DNA from: CADEGL01 sp050180485
GTDB lineage: Bacteria > Pseudomonadota > Alphaproteobacteria > CADEGL01
NCBI GenBank assembly: GCA_050180485.1
Contig: JBFXED010000013.1
Coordinates: 27,662-91,661 of the forward strand
DNA: 64,000 bases
Direction of reading: 5' to 3'
In this document: in pieces, positions 41,683 through 50,302 of the stretch
How the letters are laid out: each line of letters opens with the position of its first letter
Numbering within the stretch: position 1 is the stretch's first letter
The notes under the pieces: generated by a model
Told to the model about the DNA's origin: nothing
What the model saw: only the letters and a program-made list of their open reading frames with translations
Databases searched by the model: none
Program-made: the position numbers and the translations under genes

Positions 41683-43470
41683 ATGCGCGCGGAATATCTC
41701 GACACCGACGTATTGGTCATCGGCGGCGGAGCCGCCGGCTGCAGCGCGGCGCTGCGCGCCCAGGCGCTCGGCGCCAAGGTTCGCATGGTCGTGAAGGGAA
41801 AAATGGGCCGCAGCGGCGCCACGCCGTTCGCGAGCGCCATCGCCGGGCCGCCGCCGGCGCTCCTGCCGCGCGCGCTGATGAATCCCGCGATGAAAATTTA
41901 TGCCGCCCTCGCGGACCGGATTCCCCTGCCCCTTCCCGGGCGTTACCGCGACACGATCCGGCAAGCGGTGGGGTGGCACTACTGGCTCGTCGATCAGGAC
42001 TATTTCCTGAACTTCGGCATGTGGGCGCTGGGCACCTTCTTCCCCGCGCTGGAAGCGAAGGGCCTCTATGTCCTGCGCGACGAAAGCGGGATGCCCGCGA
42101 CGCCGCCCGGCCAGTCGCTCTACGCGCTCCACAGCCACGGCATGACGGGATACCAGTACGGCGAATGGAAGCGGAAGGAGGTGCTCTCCGCGGCGATCCC
42201 GGTCATGGAGGAAGCCACGGTCTTCCGGCTGCTCCAGGACGCGAACGGCGCCGTCGGCGGCGCCTGCGTGCTCGACTACAAGACCGGGCGGTTCCATGTC
42301 GTGCGCGCCAAGGCGACCATTCTCGCGACCGGCCATACCAACTGGCTTTCCACGCGCGCCACGGGCACGCGCGAGATGGCGGCCAACGGCCTGGCCATGG
42401 CCGCGCGCGCCGGTGCGGAGCTTCAGAACCTGGAAATCCAGTGGTTCCACGGCTCGGACATGGCGGCGCCCGAAAGCTGGATGCGCCTGCACCACTATCC
42501 GAATTATCTCCACGGCACCGACCGCCGCGTCGTGATGAGCAACGCCGCGGGCGAGGAATACATGCGGATCGAGGATTACCGCGTGAACATGCCCTACACG
42601 ATCCAGGTGAAGAAGCTGTACGAGCAGGTCAAGGCGGGCAAGGCGTCGTGGGACCGCGGCAGCTTCGCCGATTTCAAGCGCGTGCCGCGCGAGGCGCTCA
42701 AGAAGTACCAGTACCACTGGGAGTTCTACGAGAAGCTCGGCAAGGACATGGGAAGCGACCGCTTCGAATCGGGCATCACCTGGCATATGAGCGCGGGCGG
42801 CGTGCGCGCGAACATCCGAACGATGGAAACCGGCGTCGAGGGACTGTTCATCGCCGGCGCGGTCGGCGCCCACATGGTCGGCAGCGTGATCTTTGCCACC
42901 TACGACGGCGAAATCGCCGGCAGCCACGCCGCGCGCTTCGCGAGCGGGCGCAGTATGCCGCCGGGCAACGACCAAGACGTCCGCGCCGATGAAGAGCGGC
43001 TGAACGCCCTCTTGGCGACGGCGGACGCCGCGCGCAACACCGGCACGGCGCCGATCGAGGCCAAGCGGCGGATCCGGGAGATCGTTTGGAACGGCATGAT
43101 GTACCGGAAGGACGCGCGAGGGCTGGAGCGGGCACTGGCTGAGCTTGCCTCCGTGCGCGCGGACATCCTGCCGAACTTGCGGCTGCGCACGGCCACGTCG
43201 CGCTACAACACCGATCTCGCCGAAGCGCTGGACGTCGAGGACATGCTCGACGTGTGCGAGATGACGGCGCACGCGTCCCTGCTCCGGAAGGAAAGCCGGG
43301 GGCCGCACTTCCGCGAGGACTTCCCGTTCACCGACAACGACAACTGGCTGAAATGGATCGTCGTCTCGCGCAAGGGCGGCCGCGTCGATGTGCGCTACGA
43401 ACCGGTCCCGCAGAAGCATGTCCGGCCGCCGAAAGGCCGGATCGACTATTTGCGCGAGCCCCTCGCGTAG
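41683..43470 (+). CDS. FAD-dependent fumarate-reductase/succinate-dehydrogenase-like flavoprotein
   Basis: A 595-residue flavoprotein. The N-terminus has the dinucleotide motif DVLVIGGGAAGCSAALRAQ. Later come MGRSGATPFASAI (flavin-isoalloxazine contact), ATGHTNWLSTRATGT, the capping-domain motif RMEI-like MRIEDYRVNMPY, and the second FAD motif GLFIAGAVGAHMVGSVIFATYDGE. The classic substrate-site His/Arg set of fumarate reductases (HERGG) is not seen, so this belongs to an AprA- or unusual FrdA-like branch that probably acts on another dicarboxylate or thiol compound. It precedes the iron-sulfur subunit gene by 13 bp and there is no membrane-anchor gene. Confidence 0.85.
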   Translation: MRAEYLDTDVLVIGGGAAGCSAALRAQALGAKVRMVVKGKMGRSGATPFASAIAGPPPALLPRALMNPAMKIYAALADRIPLPLPGRYRDTIRQAVGWHYWLVDQDYFLNFGMWALGTFFPALEAKGLYVLRDESGMPATPPGQSLYALHSHGMTGYQYGEWKRKEVLSAAIPVMEEATVFRLLQDANGAVGGACVLDYKTGRFHVVRAKATILATGHTNWLSTRATGTREMAANGLAMAARAGAELQNLEIQWFHGSDMAAPESWMRLHHYPNYLHGTDRRVVMSNAAGEEYMRIEDYRVNMPYTIQVKKLYEQVKAGKASWDRGSFADFKRVPREALKKYQYHWEFYEKLGKDMGSDRFESGITWHMSAGGVRANIRTMETGVEGLFIAGAVGAHMVGSVIFATYDGEIAGSHAARFASGRSMPPGNDQDVRADEERLNALLATADAARNTGTAPIEAKRRIREIVWNGMMYRKDARGLERALAELASVRADILPNLRLRTATSRYNTDLAEALDVEDMLDVCEMTAHASLLRKESRGPHFREDFPFTDNDNWLKWIVVSRKGGRVDVRYEPVPQKHVRPPKGRIDYLREPLA

Positions 43471-43483
43471 GAGGCCGATTGCG

Positions 43484-44353
43484 ATGCCGACGAAGGACAC
43501 GCTTTCCGTTCGCGTCTTCCGCTACGATCCCAGCGTCGACGCCGCGCCGCGCTACGAGGCGCACGAGGTGCCGCGCACGCCCGACATGCGGGTGCTCGAT
43601 GCCCTCAATCACGTTTACGACCAGACCGGCACGCCGTTGGGATACCGGTGGTACTGCGGCACCAAGAAATGCGGCGAATGCGCGATCTCCGTGAACGGGC
43701 ATCCCGTCCTGACCTGTTGGGAAGCGCCCGCCGACGGGATGATCTGCGAACCCTTGGCCAACTTTCCCATCGTTCGCGATCTGGTCGTCGACACGGCACC
43801 CGCGGAGGCGCGCATCGTCGCGCTCAAGCTCTCGCTCAGCCGCGGCCAGCCGCGCCCGTTCCCCGAAAAGCTCGATCCCGCGGCCATGGACGCCACCAAC
43901 CATCTGTCCAAGTGCATCGAATGCCATGCCTGCACCGCCGCCGTGCCGGCGCGGGGCCTGGAAGCCGAAGGCCCGGCCTTGCCGGGCGGCGTGGGACCGG
44001 CGGGCCTCGTGCGCTTTGCGCGTTTCGCGCTCGATCCGCGCGAGGAGGCCGACCGCGGCAGCACGGCATCGCAGGCGAAGCTGGACGAGATCGGGACGCA
44101 CGGCGTGCTGTCCACGGTTTGCCCGCAGGGTATCGACATCGTTCGCGACGCCATCGTTCCCGTGCGCGAGCGGCTGTTCGGCGGGCGGCAGGCCGTGTCC
44201 CATTCGTCCCCTTCGACCGTGCCGTTTTTCATGGCGGCAACGTGGAGCGCGTTCGTGCGGCTGGCGGATGACCGGAAATCCGCCCTTAAGGCAGACGGCG
44301 CGATCGAAGCCGTGGACGTGCCCGGAATCGCGGAGGCGTACCGGGTGCGCTGA
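43484..44353 (+). CDS. fumarate-reductase-like iron-sulfur subunit with reduced cluster ligand set
   Basis: A 289-residue SdhB/FrdB-like protein. The plant-type ferredoxin domain keeps all four [2Fe-2S] cysteines (Cys58, Cys63, Cys66, Cys78). In the bacterial ferredoxin domain, Cys144, Cys147, Cys150 and Cys213 (the [4Fe-4S] set) are kept, but the three positions that normally ligate the [3Fe-4S] cluster are Val154, Ile203 and Leu209. This predicts two clusters instead of three. A start with AGGAGG upstream fixes the ATG at 43484. No sdhC/sdhD-type anchor gene is present. It is paired with the flavoprotein gene just before it. Confidence 0.88.
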   Translation: MPTKDTLSVRVFRYDPSVDAAPRYEAHEVPRTPDMRVLDALNHVYDQTGTPLGYRWYCGTKKCGECAISVNGHPVLTCWEAPADGMICEPLANFPIVRDLVVDTAPAEARIVALKLSLSRGQPRPFPEKLDPAAMDATNHLSKCIECHACTAAVPARGLEAEGPALPGGVGPAGLVRFARFALDPREEADRGSTASQAKLDEIGTHGVLSTVCPQGIDIVRDAIVPVRERLFGGRQAVSHSSPSTVPFFMAATWSAFVRLADDRKSALKADGAIEAVDVPGIAEAYRVR

Positions 44354-44493
44354 CGTTCCGCCGGCGCCGCTCGCCAACGGCCGCCCGGATCTTCCCGCGC
44401 CGCTTCGGCGGTGCGCCCCCGCGCAGGGGAACGCGGGCGATTGCCCGACCGGCGGCGCGCTTGCTAGCCTTTCAGGCGGCAACGGGGACTCTC

Positions 44494-46035
44494 ATGGATT
44501 TGTTTCGGCGTTCCTTGACGGGCGCGGCGGTGTCCGGCGTCCTCGCGTGCTTCGCCTCGATTTTCCCGGCCGACGCGGCGGAGCCGCCAGTCGGCGAGTT
44601 CAAGGTCGGCACGATTTGGAAGGGCGGGGCGCGTTTCGCGAACGACGGCGCCTTCACCCGCTGCGGCATGGATGCCCAGTTCCCCGAAGGGCTGACGCTG
44701 TATTTCGGGCTCGACGCGAAAGGCTCGCTGGTTCTCGATTTTTTGGGGCCGGACGACATGGCCGCCTCCAACACAAAGGTGCCCGTGACGTTCGGCGTCG
44801 ACGGCCGCACTCTGGCCACGGTCGCGATGGAGGTCGACGACGAATCGCTCATGGTCATGGAAGAGCTGTGGCTGTTCGGCGATCTCGGCCCGACGTCCAC
44901 CTATCTGTCGGTGCTCAAGAAAAGCAAGTTCCTCACGGTCACCGTGCCAGGCCGAACGAAAGATCAGGCGCAGAACAAGACCTGGACCTACACGGCCGCG
45001 CTGACGGGCAGCGCCGAAGCCTTTCAGGCGCTCGAATCCTGCGTCGCAAAACACGCGGGCAACAGCAAGCCCGCCGCGGCGCCCGCGCCCGGAGCCGCGC
45101 CGATGCCGGCACCGGCGGCGCCTGTCGATGCTGCCGGGCCGGTCGGCGAATTCAAGATCGGCACCATCTGGAAGGGCGCGGCGCGGTTTGGCAGCGCGGG
45201 CGATTTCATGCGCTGCGGCATGGCCGCCAAGTTCCCCGAGGGGCTGGAGCTCTTCTTCACGCTCGACACCAAGGGCGTGCTGGGGTTCGACCTGTATGGG
45301 CCGGACGACATGGATATTCCCGACGGCAAGGCCCCGGTGACGCTCAGCGTCGACGGCCGCGTCCTGCGCGCGCTCGCGATGAACGTCGACGAAGACGCAT
45401 TCGAGTTCGAGGAGCTGTGGCTCTATACCGATCTGAAACCGGCGGCCGACTACCTGCCGGCCTTCAAGAGCGGCAAAACCATCGCGGTCGCCATACAGGG
45501 GCGGACGATGGACAAGCCGCCGCGGGACAAAACATGGTCGTACACCGCAGCACTCACGGGCAGCGCCGAGGCGTTCCAGGCGCTCGAGGCCTGCGTCGCC
45601 AAGCACGCCGGGAGCAGCCAGCCCGCCGCGGCGCCGGCGGCCAGCGGCGCGGCGAGTGGCGTCGCACCGGCGCCCGGCGCTACCAAAGGCTCGACCGGCG
45701 CCGGCAAGAAAGTCAGCTTCGGCGCCATCGCCGTGGGCGAGGACGGGAATGACCTCATCACCGGCATCAGCAGCAATCACCCGAGCATGGACGCGGCCAT
45801 GATGGCGGCGGTCGATATCTGCCAACGCGACGGCGGCTTCTGCCAGGTCCGTGCCACCATGGACCGCGCCACGCCGTGCGGCGCCGTCGCGGGCGGCGAC
45901 GATTCCGGCGGCGGCCCGGTCTATGGCTGGGGAACGGGCAAGACGAAGGCAGAGGCCGAGCTGGGCGCCATGGAAGCTTGCAGCGCGGACGCCTTCGGCT
46001 GCCGGGTCACGCTCAGCCGCTGCCTCACGGAGTGA
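44494..46035 (+). CDS. secreted two-repeat protein with DUF4189-like C-terminus
   Basis: A 513-residue exported protein. The signal peptide covers residues about 1-27. Two tandem repeats of about 160 residues begin near residues 31 and 214, each with VGEF-K-[VI]-GTIWKG-[GA]-ARF, RCGM, DD-M-and WTYTAALTGSAEAFQALE[SA]CVAKHAG. A Ala/Pro/Gly linker follows each. The last about 105 residues fit the DUF4189 family (GAIAVGEDGNDLITGIS ... ICQRDGGFCQVRA ... VYGWGTGKTKAEAELGAMEAC) with paired cysteines. The start at 44494 is preferred to the TTG at 44461. Envelope location is inferred; function unknown. Confidence 0.72.
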   Translation: MDLFRRSLTGAAVSGVLACFASIFPADAAEPPVGEFKVGTIWKGGARFANDGAFTRCGMDAQFPEGLTLYFGLDAKGSLVLDFLGPDDMAASNTKVPVTFGVDGRTLATVAMEVDDESLMVMEELWLFGDLGPTSTYLSVLKKSKFLTVTVPGRTKDQAQNKTWTYTAALTGSAEAFQALESCVAKHAGNSKPAAAPAPGAAPMPAPAAPVDAAGPVGEFKIGTIWKGAARFGSAGDFMRCGMAAKFPEGLELFFTLDTKGVLGFDLYGPDDMDIPDGKAPVTLSVDGRVLRALAMNVDEDAFEFEELWLYTDLKPAADYLPAFKSGKTIAVAIQGRTMDKPPRDKTWSYTAALTGSAEAFQALEACVAKHAGSSQPAAAPAASGAASGVAPAPGATKGSTGAGKKVSFGAIAVGEDGNDLITGISSNHPSMDAAMMAAVDICQRDGGFCQVRATMDRATPCGAVAGGDDSGGGPVYGWGTGKTKAEAELGAMEACSADAFGCRVTLSRCLTE

Positions 46036-46072
46036 CGGCGCGCTTCAGCGGGCGCGTACGGGGCGTTCAATC

Positions 46073-46255
46073 TCACTCGGCCTGCTGGATCGGCATCGAG
46101 CCATGGCTGTGGTCCTCGCAAACATGGTCGAAAAACCGTTCGACGACGGATTGCAGGGCCGTGTCGCAGATGTCGTGGTGATAGCGTGCGATGAACGCAG
46201 CCAGCCCGGCCACGCACAGAGCCACGAGAGTGGCCGCTTTGGCGAATGGCTTCAT
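46073..46255 (-). CDS. small membrane-anchored or secreted protein, 60 aa
   Basis: A 60-residue protein with one hydrophobic helix (AKAATLVALCVAGLAAFIA) and a hydrophilic, His/Asp/Cys-rich C-terminus (ARYHHDICDTALQSVVERFFDHVCEDHSHG). The His-Cys-Asp pattern suggests metal binding or a disulfide outside the membrane. The ATG at 46255 is preferred over 46282. It ends 38 bp from the convergent secreted repeat protein gene. Confidence 0.6.
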   Translation of the reverse strand: MKPFAKAATLVALCVAGLAAFIARYHHDICDTALQSVVERFFDHVCEDHSHGSMPIQQAE

Positions 46256-46330
46256 ATGAGCGTAGAGCGAGACAGGGGACAAACTTCGCGTATCCTCAGT
46301 GCCGAATCCCGTGGCGCCTTTTATGTACGC

Positions 46331-46861
46331 TCACGCGCTCTTCGCGCGGGCGATGGCGGCTTCGATCATGGCGCGGGCTTCGGCCGGGCCGACCCATTCC
46401 ACAATCGTGACCCATTTGCCCTTCTCCAGATCCTTGTAGTGCTGGAAGAAGTGGGCGATCTGGTCGCGCAGAATCTCGGGCAGGTCGGTGTGGCTGGCCA
46501 CCCCCTGATAGAACGGATGCAGCCGGTCGACCGGTACGGCCACGATCTTTTCGTCGGGTCCGGCCTCGTCCTTCATCACCAAGGCGCCGATCGGCCGGCA
46601 GCGGATCACGGCGCCCGGAACGACCGGCGTCTGGCTGACCACCAGCACGTCGCACGGGTCGCCGTCTTCCGACAGGGTGTGGGGGATGAAGCCATAATTG
46701 GCGGGATACTGCATCGAGGTGTGCAGGAAGCGATCGACGAACAGGGCGCCCGATGCCTTGTCCAACTCGTACTTCACCGGCAGGCCGCCTTGCGGGATTT
46801 CGACAATGACATTGATGTCGTCGGGCGGCGCGGCGCCGACGGAAATTTTCGCGACGTCCAT
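46331..46861 (-). CDS. ppa: inorganic pyrophosphatase
   Basis: A 176-residue family I (soluble) inorganic pyrophosphatase. The family signature EDGDPCDVLV with its metal-binding aspartates is intact, together with VEIPQGGLPVKYELDK, YPANYGFIPHTLS and AVPVDRLHPFY. It hydrolyses pyrophosphate to phosphate and drives biosynthesis and DNA/RNA polymerisation to completion. The length matches the bacterial hexameric type. It is a single-gene unit between two unrelated small genes. Confidence 0.96.
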   Translation of the reverse strand: MDVAKISVGAAPPDDINVIVEIPQGGLPVKYELDKASGALFVDRFLHTSMQYPANYGFIPHTLSEDGDPCDVLVVSQTPVVPGAVIRCRPIGALVMKDEAGPDEKIVAVPVDRLHPFYQGVASHTDLPEILRDQIAHFFQHYKDLEKGKWVTIVEWVGPAEARAMIEAAIARAKSA

Positions 46862-46898
46862 ATGTCCTCCGCAAACCGATGCAGCCAGCGCGGCCGCG

Positions 46899-47204
46899 CT
46901 AGGCGTCCCGCGTCGCCTGCGCGCGCACCTTGAACATGGTGAAGACCGGCTTGGTCTTTTGATAGGGGGAAATGAGCGGCAAGACCTTTTCGACGAAGCC
47001 GCCGGGCTTTCCGGTCTCGTCCATGTCGGCCTTGGTTTCCCAGAGCGTCAGGGAGACGACGTTTCCGCTGGCCTCGTCCATCAACAGGATGGCGTCCTTG
47101 AATCCCTTCTGGCCGCGCAGATGCTTGATCTGTTCGCGGTAGCCGCGCTCCAGCTCCGCCTCCTTGCCGGGGATGACGTCGAATCGCGTGATACGTCCAT
47201 ACAT
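46899..47204 (-). CDS. antibiotic-biosynthesis-monooxygenase-like (ABM) dimeric alpha/beta barrel protein
   Basis: A 101-residue protein starting at the ATG at 47204 (MYGRITRFDV), with GGAGG five bases upstream; the upstream extension is not needed. The pattern (RITRFDVIPGKEAELERGYREQ, ILLMDEASGNVVSLTLWETKADMDE) is typical of small ABM-type ferredoxin-like dimers. These act as quinone or small-molecule oxidases, or as non-enzymatic binders. The exact substrate is unknown. Confidence 0.75.
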   Translation of the reverse strand: MYGRITRFDVIPGKEAELERGYREQIKHLRGQKGFKDAILLMDEASGNVVSLTLWETKADMDETGKPGGFVEKVLPLISPYQKTKPVFTMFKVRAQATRDA

Positions 47205-47507
47205 CGAGGCCTCCAGGTTGGGTGATGATGGGCATTTCATCAGCGTTCGGCCCAGGTGCAAAGCCCTCCGCGCCGAAGCCGTGACGCGCGCGGCCCCAAC
47301 GGGCGGCGGCGGAACGCAACGCGGCGGCCATCGGGGGGATGGGCCGCCGCATAGGCGCCGGCCGGCAGGCGGGGCATCGAAACGCCAGCCAGCTCTCCTA
47401 ATAAGAAACAGGATCGATGAAAATGTCCGGCCGCGCCTTGATCGGGATCAATAAGACGGACGCGGCTTCGTGGGCCCCCAAAAGGATCCCGACCGGCACG
47501 CGTGGTG
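47205..47507. other. intergenic stretch of about 300 bp without a recognisable gene
   Basis: Between the ABM-type gene and the DUF3299-like gene. Only short low-quality frames occur (a Pro/Arg-rich plus-strand frame from 47417 is rejected). No terminator with a T run, tRNA or repeat is seen. Confidence 0.35.
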
Positions 47508-48053
47508 TCAGGCCAGACTGGACGCGTCCTTCAGGCGGAACAGCAAGCCATCCTCGCTGCCATCGAGCAACTGCAACCGCCCACGAAGCATCACCGTCCC
47601 CGGCCGCGCCGCAACCGGCCGCGCCGCGGCGATCTCCATGAGAGACAGCATGCTGCCGGGCATACAGAAGATGCAGTGCGCGAAGTAGGCGGCGATGAGA
47701 AATGAGGATTGGGCCGGGTTCTCGTCATAGGGCAGCATGAAGCCTTCGACGGTGACGGTCGCGTCTTGGATCGCCGCGACTTCGGGATCGAGGCCAAGGC
47801 CGGACGCGGGACCCTTCCGCGCGAGGCGTTCCAGCTCGCGCCAAGACAAGACCCCGTCCCGCGCCTTGACCGTGGGGAACGGAGACTCCCGCACTTCATA
47901 GGTGAGGGCCGCGGCGGCGGGCGGACGCAGCACCAGCCCGGCGGCCGCCAAGCCGCCCAAAAGCGCCACGCGGCGGCTCATGCCCCGCGCCGGCAAGGCA
48001 TGCGTGTTGGCCGGCAACCGCTTGCGGGAGAACGGTTCGATTCGCTTCGTCAT
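47508..48053 (-). CDS. exported DUF3299-type protein
   Basis: A 181-residue protein. The N-terminus after the ATG at 48053 carries an RGMSRRVALLGG segment followed by a hydrophobic stretch, a Tat-like signal. The C-terminal 80 residues (ATVTVEGFMLPYDENPAQSSFLIAAYF ... IFCMPGSMLS) match the DUF3299 family, which is found in periplasmic bacterial proteins and resembles a small OB or lipoprotein-like fold. GGAGG precedes the start. Function unknown. Confidence 0.72.
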   Translation of the reverse strand: MTKRIEPFSRKRLPANTHALPARGMSRRVALLGGLAAAGLVLRPPAAAALTYEVRESPFPTVKARDGVLSWRELERLARKGPASGLGLDPEVAAIQDATVTVEGFMLPYDENPAQSSFLIAAYFAHCIFCMPGSMLSLMEIAAARPVAARPGTVMLRGRLQLLDGSEDGLLFRLKDASSLA

Positions 48054-48109
48054 GCCGCCTCCATGGCGCGTCGTCGATACGACCTTGTTTAGCTTAGCGT
48101 CCATTCCGG

Positions 48110-48439
48110 TCAGGGCGCGAGCGCCTTCTCCTGCCTGCGCAGCCAAGCCAGCACCGCGTCCGGCTTGCCTTTGGCGAGCTTGGCCCAGCGCTGGTTGCGC
48201 AGCGCGTCCGTCTTGTCGCCGGCCCACCAATATTCCTTGGCCACCAGCAGCAGCCACCCCTCGCCCGCGACCGTCGTGATCTCGGCCACGAAGCCGTGCG
48301 AGGCACAGGTGAAGCTATGCCGCGCGCTTTCCCATTCGGCGCCGCCGAAGCGCCAGCGTCCGGCCGCGGACGGCGCCCGTCCGCGCGCGACCAGCCGGTC
48401 GAACAGATTGAAGAAGGAGGCGTCGGACAGACTTTTCAT
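48110..48439 (-). CDS. hypothetical cytosolic protein
   Basis: A 109-residue soluble protein starting at the ATG at 48439 (MKSLSDASFFNLF). Trp and Arg are frequent (GGAEWESARHSF, EYWWAGDKTDALRNQRWAKLAKG). A helical, mostly charged C-terminal part follows a short beta region. No known family. It lies between two small envelope-protein genes on the same strand. Confidence 0.5.
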   Translation of the reverse strand: MKSLSDASFFNLFDRLVARGRAPSAAGRWRFGGAEWESARHSFTCASHGFVAEITTVAGEGWLLLVAKEYWWAGDKTDALRNQRWAKLAKGKPDAVLAWLRRQEKALAP

Positions 48440-48515
48440 CGCGGCACCCGTTGCGGCCGCTCGCAACCTAGCCGCATCGCGCGGCGCGCGCGACGGGCGC
48501 CGGGCCGATTGACCG

Positions 48516-49004
48516 TCAGGGCAATTTATAGAAGCTCGGCGTTTCGGACGCGGCCTTGGGCTCGGCCAGGGTCGGTGCCTTGGACGGCCCGGACGCGCCG
48601 GGTGCGGGGGCCGCCGGCGCCGCGGCCGTGGCGGGCGCCTGGCCGGGCGGCAGGGCGCACTCCACCCTCGCATCCTCCAGATAGGCGCTCACGATCTTGG
48701 CGTCGTCGTAGTGCAGCTTGCCCTCGACACGCACCCGTTTGTCGGCGCCGCAATTGAGCGGCCCCTTCACGGTCACGTCGATCGCGTCGCACGGGAGGTC
48801 GCCCTTCACCACCATGAAATAGGTCTCGTCCCGGCCGGCGTTGAAGGTGGCGCCCAGCGCCGTGCCCGTGACGGCAACGGTATTGCCGTCGAGGTTCGCG
48901 CATTTCTGATGCTGGCCGGATGTCTTTTTCGCGGCCAAGGCGGCCGGCGCGGGAAGCACGAGCGAAAGCCCGACAAGGGCCAAGATCACAAACGGCGTTC
49001 GCAT
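48516..49004 (-). CDS. secreted hypothetical protein with conserved cysteines
   Basis: A 162-residue protein with a clear signal peptide (residues 1-24, from the ATG at 49004) and a Lys/Thr start of the mature protein. A compact domain (KCANLDGNTVAVTGTALGATFNAGRDETYFMVVKGDLPCDAIDV) has Cys at both ends that may form a disulfide. The fold is reminiscent of short OB-fold envelope proteins. The C-terminus is a Pro/Ala-rich tail. Function unknown. Confidence 0.65.
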   Translation of the reverse strand: MRTPFVILALVGLSLVLPAPAALAAKKTSGQHQKCANLDGNTVAVTGTALGATFNAGRDETYFMVVKGDLPCDAIDVTVKGPLNCGADKRVRVEGKLHYDDAKIVSAYLEDARVECALPPGQAPATAAAPAAPAPGASGPSKAPTLAEPKAASETPSFYKLP

Positions 49005-49161
49005 GGCGAAAGTCTGGCCATCGAAAATGGCGAGATCGAGGCAGAAGATATTGCATGGCGCACGACGGCCGCACAAGACGATCCGGAAAATCGGGCATTT
49101 CCCTTGACGGCCGCCGGTGCCTTATCCTGCTCCCACGCGAACCCCCGGGACGGGAGCGAGC

Positions 49162-50280
49162 ATGGCCGAAACGGCGCACCAGCCGGCTTGGACCGTGATC
49201 GACCTCGGCGCGTTGGAGCACAATTGCCGCGAAGTCGCGCGCCGCGTCGGCACGGGTGTGAAGGTCATCGCCTCGGTCAAGGCCGACGCCTACGGCCATG
49301 GCGCGGTGGCCTGCGCCCGCCGCCTGGCGCAGGCGGGCGCGTACGCGCTGGCCACGGGCGACGTGGCCGAGGCGGCCGCCATGCGCGAGGCCGGGATCCG
49401 CGCGCCGATCCTGATCTTCGGCAGCTTCCTGCCCCAGGACGTTCCCTATCTTCTCGCGCGCGACCTCATTCCCACCGTCTATAACTTCGAAACCGCCGAA
49501 GCCGTATCGCGCGCGGCGCAAGGCCCCTCGCCCGTCTACGTAAAAGTGGATTGCGGCCTCGGCCGCCTGGGGGTGGCCTTGGACGACGCAGGCGCCTTCG
49601 TGCGCCGCATCGCCGCCCTGCCGAACGTCCAGGTCGCCGGCCTCTACACCCATATTCCGTTCTTCGATCAACCCAGCCGCGCGCGCACCGAGGCGCGCCT
49701 GCCCGCCTTCGAGGCGTTGGCGGAATCTCTGTCGCGCGAGATCGGGCCGCTGGTCACACAAGCATTAGCCAGCTCCGCCGTGCTGACGGGGCTCAGGGAC
49801 CGCTGCAACGCGGTCTGCGTCGGGCATGTCCTTTACGGCTTGTCGTCCATGGCGCCTGGCCAGGCCGACCTGTCTTCCTTCCGGCCCGTGCTGCGCGAGA
49901 TCGGCAGCCGCCTGATCCACGTCGCCCATCATCCCGCCGGACGCGACGTCGCGATCGGCGGCCATTACGGCATCGCCAACGCCATGGTGACGGGCGTGCT
50001 TCCAGTGGGCGCACAACATGGCTTGCGCAACGCGACGCCCGGACAGACGGCGGAGGTCCTGATCCGCGGACGGCGCGCGCCCGTGATGAGCGTGACGCTC
50101 GAACACACGACCGTGAATCTTACCGGACTCGAATCGCCGCGCGTGGGCGAAGAGGTGCTGGTGCTGGGCGGCGACGGGCCTGCCCGCATCACGCTCGAGG
50201 ACGTCGCCGCCTGGCAGGGGCGTCCGCCACTCGAGGCCGCCATGACGTTTTCCAAGCGCCTGCCGGCGCGGGAGATCTGA
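49162..50280 (+). CDS. alr: alanine racemase family enzyme
   Basis: A 372-residue PLP enzyme of the alanine racemase fold. The catalytic lysine is Lys40 in VKADAYGHG. The beta/alpha-barrel landmarks VYVKVDCGLGRLGV and YTHIPFFDQ follow, then a C-terminal domain with GHVLYGLSS and IGGHYGIANAMVTGVLPVGA. The usual MDQ near the second active-site loop is replaced by LEH (SVTLEHTTVNLTGL), so substrate preference may differ from L-alanine. It starts at the ATG at 49162, just after CGGGAGC. It supplies D-alanine for peptidoglycan or a related D-amino acid. The dioxygenase gene follows after 22 bp. Confidence 0.85.
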   Translation: MAETAHQPAWTVIDLGALEHNCREVARRVGTGVKVIASVKADAYGHGAVACARRLAQAGAYALATGDVAEAAAMREAGIRAPILIFGSFLPQDVPYLLARDLIPTVYNFETAEAVSRAAQGPSPVYVKVDCGLGRLGVALDDAGAFVRRIAALPNVQVAGLYTHIPFFDQPSRARTEARLPAFEALAESLSREIGPLVTQALASSAVLTGLRDRCNAVCVGHVLYGLSSMAPGQADLSSFRPVLREIGSRLIHVAHHPAGRDVAIGGHYGIANAMVTGVLPVGAQHGLRNATPGQTAEVLIRGRRAPVMSVTLEHTTVNLTGLESPRVGEEVLVLGGDGPARITLEDVAAWQGRPPLEAAMTFSKRLPAREI

Positions 50281-50302
50281 CCGAATCAGGGAGGGATGAT
50301 CG

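Noticed and set aside
41665..43500. Long minus-strand frame of about 610 codons opposite the flavoprotein gene
   Set aside because: Antisense shadow; the plus strand encodes clear FAD motifs.
47417..47641. Plus-strand frame starting at an ATG at 47417
   Set aside because: Pro/Arg/Ala low complexity, no ribosome site, and it overlaps the end of the DUF3299-type gene.
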